This document shows, piece by piece, positions 50,535-60,302 of a stretch of DNA of 64,000 nt. Below the pieces are notes generated by a model. The model was not told the origin of the DNA. It ran no database searches and saw only the letters and a list, made by a program, of their open reading frames with translations. Source of the stretch: Quillaja saponaria (taxonomy: Eukaryota > Streptophyta > Magnoliopsida > Fabales > Quillajaceae); the NCBI GenBank assembly GCA_029379385.1, contig CM055612.1, forward strand, positions 18,042,001 to 18,106,000, in the 5' to 3' direction. Positions within the stretch are counted from its first letter, which is position 1. Every line of letters begins with the position of its first letter. The translations under genes and the position numbers were made by a program.

Positions 50535-52480
50535 GAATCTATTATAACTCGACACCTTAATGTTATGTTTTAGAGTTATGTATGTAATTTGTGATTAAAA
50601 GTGAAATAAAATTATAATCAAAGTAAATAAAAGGGACTAAACCTTTAATATATATATATATATATAACTACATTTGATTTACATAACTAAATTTTCTTAA
50701 CACTTTGGCTTTGACCTTACTTTTTCCAAACTTTGTTTCAATTTCCTTTATTCTTTTTATTTTCTTTCTTTTTCCATTTTGGTTTGGTCGACCTCCCCTA
50801 TTTTTACTCCTCTTCTACTGCCTTTTCTCTTTAACTCTAGATTATTTTGCTTGCTTTCTTGTTACAACCGAGATTGGGGCATCATCTCCTCCTATTTCTT
50901 TCCTCCTTACCGTGTATGGTTTCTCTTCCTCTTTGTTTTGTATGCTTGTCTTTTTTATTCCTATGTAGCTCTTCTATTTCAATGGCAGTAACCAAGAACT
51001 CTAGCCCCTGTGTGTGTGTCTAGCCTTCTAACAGTGCCTTGTTCCAGCCCCTTGTGGCTAAATGGTTGAAGACAATCTAGCATCTCTTTGTCTAGCTGTG
51101 AAGAAGGATTAAGAGGGCAACCAATGATAGCAATAGTGGTGGGGTTTGGTAGGCTAAACTACCTCAAAATCCAAGTGTTCATCTTGTTTTCTTAAGGTAT
51201 AACCTTAATCCTTCCCTTGTTTATTCATAATCAAATGTAGGATATAGGTTGGTTGTGTATAAAAGTTAGAAAACAAGTAACATATATAGTGGTTATACGA
51301 ATTGGGAAATAGAAGATTGGAACTTAGTTGTATTGATGTTGAAAGTATGTAGTTTAAACTTTTGATTTACTTTAAGTAATTAGTTTAACTTGAATTCAAT
51401 GTTGGAATATGAATAAGATGGGAATTGATGAATTTATGTTGATTTCTGGGTGGGTGTATATATATATATATACACACACACTTACACTAAAATAACTCAT
51501 GCCTTTAAAGTATTTGATAAAATATCTAGGAGAAGTTTGCTTTTAGTAAATGCAAAGAAGTTGATCTACATAGGTTTTATTAGTTAAATGGTTAATTAGG
51601 GGATTATAACTATGAAATTTATATACTAAGTAATATTTGAAATTATGATTTTCATCTCTAGAACGTGTGGTTGATCACTCACCATAGTTGAATTCAAGAA
51701 GGAACGACACGTCTAATCTATAAACTTAGTGAGTGGATTAGAGTTTGAAGTGGTTGGTCATGTATTTTTGAAGGTTTCACCTTTTAAAGGTACAATGAGA
51801 TTTGGCAAGAAAGGGAAGCTAAGTCTGAGATCCATTAGACCTTTCCAGATTTAAGATAAGGTGGGAGCTATGACATACATGTTAGCTTTACTATCGGATT
51901 TAGACAGAGTGCATCGGTTATTTCATTTGTTTATTCTTCAAAATTATCTGCCTAATGAATCTCACATTTTGTGGATCCAAGAGGTGAAAATGGCTAAGAA
52001 ATTGATGTATGAAAAGAAACTAGTGACAATTATTTATAGACAAGTGCATAAATTTTGATCTAAGAGTATTCCTTCAGTGAAGGTTATTTGGCAACAGCAC
52101 AGTGAATAAGAAGTCACTTGGGAATTCAAAAATGCAATGAGACGATAATATTCATATCTATTTGAATGATTCAGGTAAATGAAGCACTTGTAATTATTCT
52201 GTTTGAAATTCAGGATGAATTTCTTTTAAAGAAGGGGATTGTTTTAATCTAACACCTTAGTGTTATGTCATAGAGTTGTGAATGAAACTTGTGATTAAAA
52301 GTGATATAAAATTATAAACAAAGAAAATAAAAGTGAATAAACCTTATATATATATATATAAAAAACAAGATTTGATTTACACTACAAATTTTCTTAACAC
52401 TTTGACTTTGACCCTACTTTTTCCAAACCTTGTCGTATTTTCCTTTATTATTTTCATTTTCTCTCTTGGTACACCTCACC
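50535..52480 (+). mobile_element. Internally deleted Ty3/gypsy element
   Basis: A direct repeat of about 230 bp marks the LTRs: the left copy starts near 50535 and the right at 52240. Both carry ACACCTTA(A/G)TGTTATG, GTGATTAAAAGTG and TTTTCTTAACACTTTG. The polypurine tract AAGAAGGGGAT precedes the right LTR. Between them only the integrase C-terminus survives (51740-52175). The left LTR's right end and a primer site are not found; the right LTR is truncated at about 52480. Most of gag-pol has been deleted. Confidence 0.78.
51740..52175 (+). pseudogene. Gypsy integrase C-terminus/chromodomain-proximal remnant
   Basis: Reads VFLKVSPFKGTMRFGKKGKL, then LRSIRPFQI, a stop, and GAMTYMLALLSDLDRVHRLF, HLFILQNYLPNESHIL, VTIIYRQVHKF, then SIPSVKVIWQQHSE and EVTWEF. 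This is the well-known tail of gypsy polyproteins (GDxVFLKxSP, LSRVHxVFHVSxLRKY, VKVxWxxH..EEATWE). Several stops. The rest of pol is absent. Confidence 0.9.
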
Positions 52481-52499
52481 TAATCATTTTCGGTTCAAT

Positions 52500-52645
52500 C
52501 AATGGGAGACCATCTATATTGGGACTAAAAAATTTATAAATTTTTTACTTTCTATGGCCTCTCAAAAAGATTTGAACTCGTGAAGGGAGCACACTTTCTT
52601 AACTACCAAACTAACATTTCTTTGGTTAGCACTTGTATATTTTGG
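52500..52645 (-). repeat. Probable tRNA-derived SINE
   Basis: On the minus strand a box-A-like TTAGTTTGGTAGTTAAG is followed about 25 bp later by a box-B-like GAGTTCAAATC, then an A-rich stretch. The spacing fits an RNA polymerase III promoter of a tRNA-derived SINE. Ends are unclear. Confidence 0.4.
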
Positions 52646-52729
52646 ACAAAAATTAAAATCAAAATACATGTATATTTTTCAATAACTTATGCAAGTGGAG
52701 TTAAGCTGTGCAAATTAATGGGGGACTTG

Positions 52730-53175
52730 GACATTGCCTCTGTGTTTGTTCCAAATTAGAGTATAAATGATCCCAACATGGTCATACTAACCTCATAAGG
52801 GATTGTTATACATATTTAAATTAAATTCAAATGATTGCATTTAAGATCATTAAGAATATATATATATATATATTTAAAAAAATCCGCATTATCAGAGACA
52901 ATGCTATAATTATTGCAATACCAAAAGCAGTCTCTAACAGAAATATGTCAAATAATAGAGATCATATCAGATACCGGGAATTGCGGTCTCTGATAAGAAA
53001 ATCATGTTCTTCAATAGTATCAGAGACCAAAAATTAACTATCAAATCAACAGTCTCTGATACTAAATTTTCTTGTAGTGAAATAGACATTGCCTCTACGA
53101 TTGTTCCAAATTAGAGCATAAATGATTTAAAAGAACATGGTCATTGCTAACTTCAGAAGAAATTATTATGATTAT
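52730..53175. repeat. Direct repeat flanking a small CACTA-like element
   Basis: About 85-90 bp starting GACATTGCCTCT occurs at 52730 and again at 53086, with TTCCAAATTAGAG(T/C)ATAAATGAT in both. Between them, 52840-53079 ends with TTTTCTTGTAGTG, the complement of a classic CACTACAAGAAAA terminus. It carries five copies of a (T)ATCAGAGAC / GTCTCTGAT motif in both orientations, like CACTA subterminal repeats. The left terminus is eroded. Non-coding. Confidence 0.6.
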
Positions 53176-53364
53176 AGTCCTTACAAAGAGATATTTAAAA
53201 TAAGGGTCTTGTTAATCAGTTTCCTAAAAACACTGGTTAAAAATTAATTATTAGTATTAAAAATTTAATAAATTAAAACTCTCAATAATTCATTAAATTA
53301 GATCACCATTACATCTTTCTCTATACTTAATACTAATTGTTAAATGACTCAAATAGCCTTTCAC

Positions 53365-53416
53365 TAACCCTAATCCTAACCTTAACCCAAATCCTAATCC
53401 TAATCCTAACCTTTTA
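53365..53416. repeat. Short degenerate telomere-like CCTAA(T/C) repeat
   Basis: Consecutive CCCTAATCCTAACCTTAACCC-like units, related to but not matching the plant telomere unit CCCTAAA. It is only about 50 bp. Confidence 0.6.
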
Positions 53417-53962
53417 AGCCACTAGGGGTAATTTTATCTATCAAATAAAAAAAAAGTGATAATTAATTGCTATTTTCTCATTAATTATACTAAGAAGTTA
53501 ATTGTAAGCATTTAAATTTATTGACTTATTGAGATTTGTAATTGGATCAATTACATTTTATCTCCCATATGATCTACAACTCATTATATAATAGCCCTCA
53601 CACACTATCGAATTAGGCAAGTATAATCCACTAATTTAATCATAATTAAAAAATAACTCAATCATCTAAATTAATCATAAAAAGTAACAAAATAACTCAA
53701 AAAAAAAAAATACTAAATTACCCTTATTATAAAAAAAAATTTCTTCTCTTTTCTATAATTTTTTTTCTTCTTCTCTTTTTAATTACTTTATATTAATTCA
53801 AATTTAGCATACATAAACAATAGTTGATTTTTTTATTTTTTTTTATCATCTTTATCTCTTATCATAATATTAAAATTATCAATACGTTTGCTAATATTAT
53901 TATACACATTTATAGAAATCGATAAGTTATTGTTTCAGTTTTCGTTTTAATAGTAATTTTTT

Positions 53963-54285
53963 GGCTTAATTACATTTTTATGTCCCTATAATTTAATATT
54001 GAGTTTAGTCCCTCGAGTTTCAAATGAGACAATTGGATCCTTACCAAGCTTAATTTGTTGCAATTAAGTCCCTAATGTCAACTGTAGTCTAAATAAACGT
54101 CTAAAAATCTGAAGTGGAAAAATTATAATAATCTTACCTAGACAAACGGTATTCAACGTGGCAACGGTTTCCTCTGCCCTTTCTCTCCCAGTCCTAAAAT
54201 GACCTTGTTCCTTCTGCAATCTCTTCCCAAATCCTAATTCCCAAATCTAAGTTTGTGTAGCCATTGTTAGGGTTTATGATTATCT
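53963..54285. repeat. Left terminal inverted repeat of the MULE
   Basis: Pairs with about 59210-59606. Its inner end (TTGTGTAGCCATTGTTAGGG) sits about 100 bp before the GRF gene's ATG, so it probably holds that gene's promoter. Confidence 0.92.
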
Positions 54286-54382
54286 CTGACATTGGTTGTT
54301 CCTGTTGAAAGTTACATCCAATTCCTCCTCCTTAAAGCACACAGGTTAAGGTTTTGAAAGATTATATCACGAATTTTCTTAG

Positions 54383-54753
54383 ATGGGTGGGTCTTCTTAC
54401 TTAAGTGTTTTTAGGTCCTTTACAACCGTTTCTATTGCTTGTAGTTGCATTGAAGAGAATGATTACCCAAAATTCTATCACTGTGGAAAGCCTGCTATGC
54501 TATCATTGTTTGGGATCACAATTCAAGTAGAAGGTACTGGGGATGTGAAAAGTTATGGGAATTTCATATTGGTTGCAATTATTGCACTTGGATAGACCCA
54601 AAAATCAGTAAGAGGGGAAAACATGTGATACAACAATATAGGAAAATAATTTTTCTGCTTCAAGCAAAGTTAGAATGGTGGACGAAAATTGCTGCAATTT
54701 TATCTGTGTTAGCTGTATTGGCTTTTATTCAATGTTTAATTCTTGTTGTTTGA
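54383..54753 (+). pseudogene. GRF-type zinc-finger protein with C-terminal membrane helix
   Basis: The first frame runs from ATG 54383: MGGSSYLSVFRSFTTVS then FYHCGKPAMLSLFGITIQ. After a frameshift near 54520 the second frame continues SRRYWGCEKLWEFHIGCNYC then TWIDPKISKRGK and a hydrophobic tail (IAAILSVLAVLAFIQCLILV) to a stop at 54751-54753. The combined pattern CG..x..RxxxGCxxx..C..C.W.D is the GRF zinc finger, a presumed nucleic-acid-binding motif. The first Cys of the usual CxCG is Tyr here. Length of about 120 residues with a C-terminal helix matches small plant GRF proteins. It is transcribed toward the transposase gene from the opposite inverted repeat. The frameshift could be a true lesion or an assembly error. 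Confidence 0.78.
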
Positions 54754-54984
54754 TTTTTCATAAATAGTATGTTTAGTTTGTTGTATATCAATGTAAGCTT
54801 TTAGGCTTTCATAAGTAGTGTGAACATCCTTGTTGTTAGGTGTAAGTTTGAGAATGATGTAATCTCTAACTTGTGTAAGGTTATGTAATGATGAATAAAA
54901 TTGATCTATGTTATTTTGTTTGTGTAAAATGTATAGTGTAATATAGTGATTCTTGTTATTTTTTATTATGTAGTGATTTGTGTT

Positions 54985-55505
54985 TTTTAGTTGTATAGTA
55001 GCAGCACCAAGTTGGTTGCTTGCTTGTTGTCTGCAATAACAGCACAATAGGGTGCTTGCTACCTGTAACAGCATAGTTGTCTACTCAGCAACACCATGTT
55101 GCTTGCATGCTGCCTGTAGTAGTAACACCAAGTTAGTTGCATGCTGCTTGCAAGTAGCACCAAGTTGGTTGCATGTTGTCTGCAGCACAACACAAAAGGG
55201 TGTTTGCTGCTTGTAGCAGCAACACCAAGTGTAGGCAACACAACAAGGTGCCTACTGCCTACAACAGTAGCAGTATAGGTGTCTACTCAACAGTACCATG
55301 TTGCTTGCATGCTGCCTATAACAACAGTACCAAGTTAGTTACATACTGCCTACAATAGCAGCACAATAGGGTGCATGCCGCCTGTAGCAGCATGGGTGTC
55401 TACTCAGCAGTACTATGTTGCTTGCATGCTGCCTACAATAGCAGCACAATAGAGTGCATGCTGCCTACAACAGTAGTAGCATGGGTGTCTTCTCAACAGC
55501 ACCAA
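54985..55505. repeat. Irregular minisatellite inside the MULE
   Basis: Variants of ACCAAGTTGGTTGC, ATGCTGCCTGTAG, CAGCACAATAGGGTGC and GGTGTCTACTCAGCAG recur about ten times over 520 bp. A second short repeat (AAGTCAAGTACAATA, AAGTTATACTGTCAACAAT) follows at 55570-55750. They occupy the gap between the two convergent genes. Confidence 0.85.
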
Positions 55506-55789
55506 GACAACAGCAGGCCAAGAAATAAATAAGAATCTAGCAAGTCCAACAACAAGCCAAGTTATAAAGTAAATTAATAACAAATGGCAAGTACAAAGAC
55601 CAAGTTATACTGTTAATAATAAACCAAGTATAAAAGTCAAGTACAATACCTAGGTTATATTGTCAACAAAAACCAAGTACAAAAGTCAAGTACAATAGCC
55701 AAGTTATACTGTCAACAATAAACTAACTACAAAAGTCAAGTACAATAAATAAGAAGCTTGCACTTCACAAAATAAAAATAAAAAAAAAC

Positions 55790-58700
55790 TCTGATATAGC
55801 AGATCAAGGAGCTACAGGTGTTCCACTGCCTCTAGAGGCATACACTGATGCTTGACTTTCATAGAATGATGTAATGCTTCCTCTTTCCCTTGGTGCAGTA
55901 TCCCTTCCTCTTCCACTTGCAAATGTAATTCCCCTTCCTTTTCCTATTCCTCCAACTCTTGTTTCAATCTTCACTTCCACATTAGGAATAACAAAAACTA
56001 AGTCAAATTCAGCTAGTTGTGTTTTAGATTCTTGTTCTTCAGTAGTTGGGTTCTTGCACGATCTCCTATTATGACCAACTTAGTGGCATCTTCCACATTT
56101 TAGTAAAGTGTTTTTTCTATTCCACCTGTTGGAACCATCATCTTCAGTTTCTTCTTGTTTATCAACTTTGATGTTTCTCTTTTTTTTTTTCTTTTTTTTT
56201 TTTTGGGTCTTCCAAGAGATCTTAACTGTTTGGGAGGTTGAATTATCTTCTTGGGCAGCTGGCCATTTGTTTTCACCATTGATAAGCTCTATGAATGGTG
56301 CATAGCAAGCCTGATAGGTCTGCTTTTTGTAATAGTCACTAATCAACTCTTAAGGCTCTTGGCCCTTAAAGTACACGCAACAAATTGCATGTCTACAAGG
56401 AATTCTATTCAGCTCTCAAAACCTACAATAAATTACAACTCAGTTATAATGAATGAATATATAAAAAATGTAAGAAACAAACTAATTAAACCATACCTGC
56501 AACTACATGATTGATTATCCAAGTCCATAGCAAACTTTTCAAGACAAAAAGTTTCCTCTAATTTTGCAGCTCCAGTCCACTTAGGAATCCAAATGTTAGA
56601 GGCATTCATTTCCTTATCTAACATCTTTTTCATTTTTGACATGATCTCAAATCTATACCTTTTTGCATTCTGCCTTAACTCATTAGACCTCCCTATTAGG
56701 TATCCCCTTATCCATTTAACATGCTGATGATAGGCTTCTCTCTAGCCTCTAGCATGGTTTTGTTGAAGGCCTCAGTGATGTTGTTCATCAACATATCACA
56801 CTTTGGGTAGAAGCTAAACTTGTGCTTGCACCAGTATTTGGTAGGCTTTTCCATCAGCCAGTCATAAGCAGCAAGGTTTTCCATCTTCAATTATGCCATA
56901 TACCTCTCCCTCAATTGAAAGTATAGAGCTTTTGCAGCAGCATGGACTAGGTCCCTCAACTCAGTGAATGCACCAAATTTGGCCTTGAAATTGGAAAATA
57001 AGGTGCTTTCAAACAAAATATGTGCTCAACACCTTCTAGTAACTCATCAAGTGCTTGCACTAATCTCTATTTAATAAAGAACACGAGAAAAAATAAAGAA
57101 TATACTTTTTAAGCAAAATGAAATGCACTAAATGAAGCATGATATTTAATTACCTTTTGTTGATCTAATACGATAACCTATTTATTGGATCTTATATCTC
57201 CAATGTCATTAAATAGTGTTTGTAAAAACCAAGTCCAGCTGTCCTTTATCTCCTACTACACTGCAACAAATACTAAGGGGTCATACTAGTCATCTGGATT
57301 TACTACCATAACAACTAATAGTTGACCACCAAATTCACCCTTTAAATGGCACTCATCAATACCAATGATAAGTCTATAGTCAACTAGAAATCCCCTTTTG
57401 CAAGCTTCAAAGCAGACACACTTCTTCTCAAAGTATGGTTGTAAATGAAGTTGTGGTCCCCACAACTTCAACTTACATGTGGTCCCAGGACTTGCCCTTC
57501 TCAATTCAGCACAATAGCTCCAAAGTTTAGAGTATTGTTGTCACTGGGTCCCTTGAATCAAATGAATAGCCTTCAATCTAACTCTATAAGCCACTATCCT
57601 TGAAACTCCCACATTGTATCTTTCCTTCACACCATTCCCAATTTTAGCTAACTTGACTCTCTTGTTCACTTTCACCATATCAATAATTGTTTCAGCCACT
57701 TTTGTTCACTTTCACCATATCAATAATTGTTTCAGCCACTTTTTTGGCATTAGCAAAATAGTTAGTGAAAAACCTTTTACAATTATGGTTTTCACCAACA
57801 TTTTAAATACAAAAGTGTCCTTCCCACCCACTTTGCTACATAAAACCACCCAAGGATAGTCCTCATCCCTACATTCAATCCTGAATCTAATCTTATCATC
57901 CTTAACAAATTTTGAGTTCCTTCCATTAAGTAAACACAATTCTGATATAGCAGATTTGAACTCTACCAAATTGGTAAACTCGGTTCCTACCCTCCATACA
58001 TAGTCGTTACTCATATTACCCTATATATATTAAGTCTTCTCTCTGCACTTTCATCTTCAATGTCAAATTCAATAGGAGACAGCAAGTCATCATTATTGTA
58101 TTCATCTTCTATATCATGTTGTTGTGCAGCAAGTTGTGATGTCTCATCCTTTTGTTTTTTTCTTCTTCTGTAACTCCTCACTATAGTTGGTTTTCTACTT
58201 TTAGAACTTCTTGATTTCCTAACTCCTCAACATCTTCATCTTTGTTTTGATCAAAGCAATCATCATTCCTTTCTTCATCACTATCTTCAGACCTACAAAC
58301 ACTCACACTGTGATCAGAGTTATCAGTAAACTCCTCACTATAACTGTCATCACCTTTGTCTACCTCAAGCATTCTCCTCCTTAGCACTATCATAGCCCTC
58401 AGTATTCTCCTCCTCAATTGAGTTATCAGCTGGAATATGAGGAGCAGGTTTTACAACAACAGCAGTGTCAACTACATGCTCAACATACATTTCAGGAACC
58501 TTATTATCCCACAACATGGCAGCATTAACCATTACTATGGAATCCTTGATATGTTAATGACATGTCATGGGCTCTCCACTTCAAACTCCTAAAACTATTA
58601 TAACACAAAAAAATTTCAACGATGTTCACAAAAATAAGGCCAGTTATCTACATGGCAAACAAATACCTCAACAACACCTATCCACAGACTTAATCGTAGA

Positions 58701-58850
58701 ATCTTTAAACTCTTTATAAAAGTGACCCCCATGATGCAAATGCAAATTGAACCTCCCATCATCATTATCAACTTTTTCATGCAAAACATCAGCATATACA
58801 AACTGTTAGCATAGTTCAAAGGACCCAAGACCAATGCCCAACTTCCAAGA
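55790..58850 (-). pseudogene. MuDR-family transposase, degenerate
   Basis: Read leftward. An N-terminal fragment (58834-58616) and an acidic linker (58417-58181; EEFTDNSDHSVSVCRSEDSD) come first. Then the MuDR DNA-binding region (58014-57760; VGTEFTNLVEFKSAI, FRIECRDEDYPWVV). Next is the catalytic core start (about 57400-57300; LIIGIDECHLKGEFGGQLL, holding the first Asp of the DDE triad), then 56890-56710 (WLMEKPTKYWCKHKFSFYPK, NNITEAFNKTMLEAREKPI), a SWIM-type finger remnant (SCSCR, about 56510), and a zinc knuckle (KCGRCH..GHNRRSCKN, about 56040-56095), followed by a Gly/Arg-rich tail. Frameshifts and stops separate the blocks. The product in active relatives cuts and pastes elements with matching ends. 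Confidence 0.92.
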
Positions 58851-59199
58851 CCCAGGATCCAGGATTCAGGATCCAGAAGCCAAGACCTAGCAACCAGGAC
58901 TAGAACCTATGACCCAAGACTAGCACCCATGACCCACACAACACAGACTAAAAACTAATTTCACATTGCATATAAAAAACACCACTTAAAGCCGAAAGGT
59001 TCAAAGGAAAAAACAAGATAGATTCCAAACACAAAAAGTTAAGAAAAATGATTTTTATATTTAACAATAACATTGATTTTGAGGAGAATATGTAGTGAGG
59101 ATCTTATAACCTGACATTGTCTTCTTCTGTTTCCTCTGCTTCGCCCTTGCTTCGCGTGGTTACTTGGGAATAAGAACAAAAGAAAAAAGACATAATTCA

Positions 59200-59606
59200 A
59201 CAATAAACTCTGCCAACGGGAATTAGAAACCCTAACAATGGCTACACAAAATGGGATATGGGAGTTAGAAGTTGGGATTTGGGAGAAGGGGGGGGGGGAG
59301 CCGAAGGAATTAGAGGTAAAAGTTTTGGGAAAGATTACAGAGGGAACGGAACGGGGTCTTTTGGGATTGGTAAAGAGAGGGTAGAGAAAACCGTCTTCCA
59401 CATTGGACGCCGTTTGTTCATATAAGATTTTTGTCCATTAAAATTTTCGACGTCAGATTTTTAAGCATTTATGTGGACAACAATTGATGTCAAGGACTTA
59501 ATTGCAACAAATTAAACTTGGTAAATACCCAATTGTCTCATTTGAAACTCGATGGACTAAATTTAATTCAAAATTAAACTATAGAGACTAAAAGTATAAC
59601 TAAGCC
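59200..59606. repeat. Right terminal inverted repeat of the MULE
   Basis: Inverse partner of 53963-54285, with small insertions including a run of ten G at 59290. It lies upstream of the transposase gene and would hold its promoter. Confidence 0.92.
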
Positions 59607-60302
59607 TAATTTTTTCATTGAAGTTTTTTTCTTCTTATTAATGTATTGCAATTATTAAAATCTGATGAATATGGAGGGTTCATTTGCTATAAAAAAAAAA
59701 GAAACAGAAGATAGAAAGTGAAATACATTAAAAAAAAAAAGTCTTTTTCAAGTTAATTTGTTATATTTAATAACTAATTTAAATGATTATGAGTTATTTG
59801 TTAATTATAACTCAAATAAGAGTGTTATGTGCCACATTTAATATTTATAGGGTTATTGTAAAATGAGTGTAAGTTCACGAGGGTAAAGTACAATTAATCA
59901 TTTGTACTTTACTAGATTTTCAATACAACAATTAATTCTTAACTTAAGGGTATTGGTTAGCAAATTTCATAAAATAATTAATATTTTATTTCATGTTTCT
60001 AAATTTTACATCTCAATAAATAAGAAAGGAACGGAACGTGTCACTAACACAAATCACCACCATTGATTTAATTAAATGCATTGTTGTGTTATAATTTTAT
60101 TTATGGCTTTATAAAATCTATGCTTTCTTATTTACTATAACTGGCGGGTGATTAAACACCGTTTAATCAGTCATGTTGATGAAATATACAGGGAGTATGT
60201 TACTTATTGCCTATCAAATGTACATACAGCGCCTAGGTACTTACTTTGATGCCTTAAGCATGTATAATAAAGATCGGTTTGTAGCTGACAAACGGTTATG
60301 AT

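Larger units (their letters stand above)
53963..59606. mobile_element. MuDR-like autonomous-type MULE (5.64 kb), decayed
   Basis: Perfect 9-bp target duplication TAATTTTTT (53954-53962 and 59607-59615). Long inverted repeats start GGCTTAATTACATTTTTATG and, from the other end, GGCTTAGTTATACTTTTAGT. They share GAGTTTCAAATGAGACAATT and AATTTGTTGCAATTAAGTCC and stay alignable for roughly 300-400 bp, through TTGTGTAGCCATTGTTAGGG. Two genes run inward from the repeats: a GRF zinc-finger gene from the left and a MuDR-type transposase from the right. A minisatellite lies between their 3' ends. Frameshifts mean it is probably no longer active. Confidence 0.95.
53543..59899. mobile_element. Second copy of the 725-bp MULE MITE, interrupted
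   Basis: Left part 53543-53962 and right part 59607-59899 together reproduce the 47757-48481 element. Shared blocks include TTTAGCATACATAAA, AAGTTATTGTTTCA..TTTCGTTTTAAT, and the AAGATAGAAAGTGAAA/GAGATAGAAGGTGAAA stretch. The ends are (T)GGATCAATTACATTTTA and, inverted, GATTAATTGTACTTTA. The target duplication ATTTGTAAT / ATTTGTACT (53534-53542, 59900-59908) has one mismatch. It was split later by the MuDR-like element 53963-59606. Confidence 0.9.

Noticed and set aside
49610..50550. hAT-type MITE starting TAGGGTTGAGC
   Set aside because: No matching inverted end or 8-bp target duplication could be found.
50705..50991. Phe/Leu-rich open frames as a membrane protein
   Set aside because: They lie in the gypsy left LTR in a pyrimidine-rich tract, which explains the Phe/Leu/Ser bias.
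53365..53416. Interstitial telomere
   Set aside because: Only about 50 bp, and the units are CCTAAT/CCTAAC, not CCCTAAA. Too short to call a telomeric relic.
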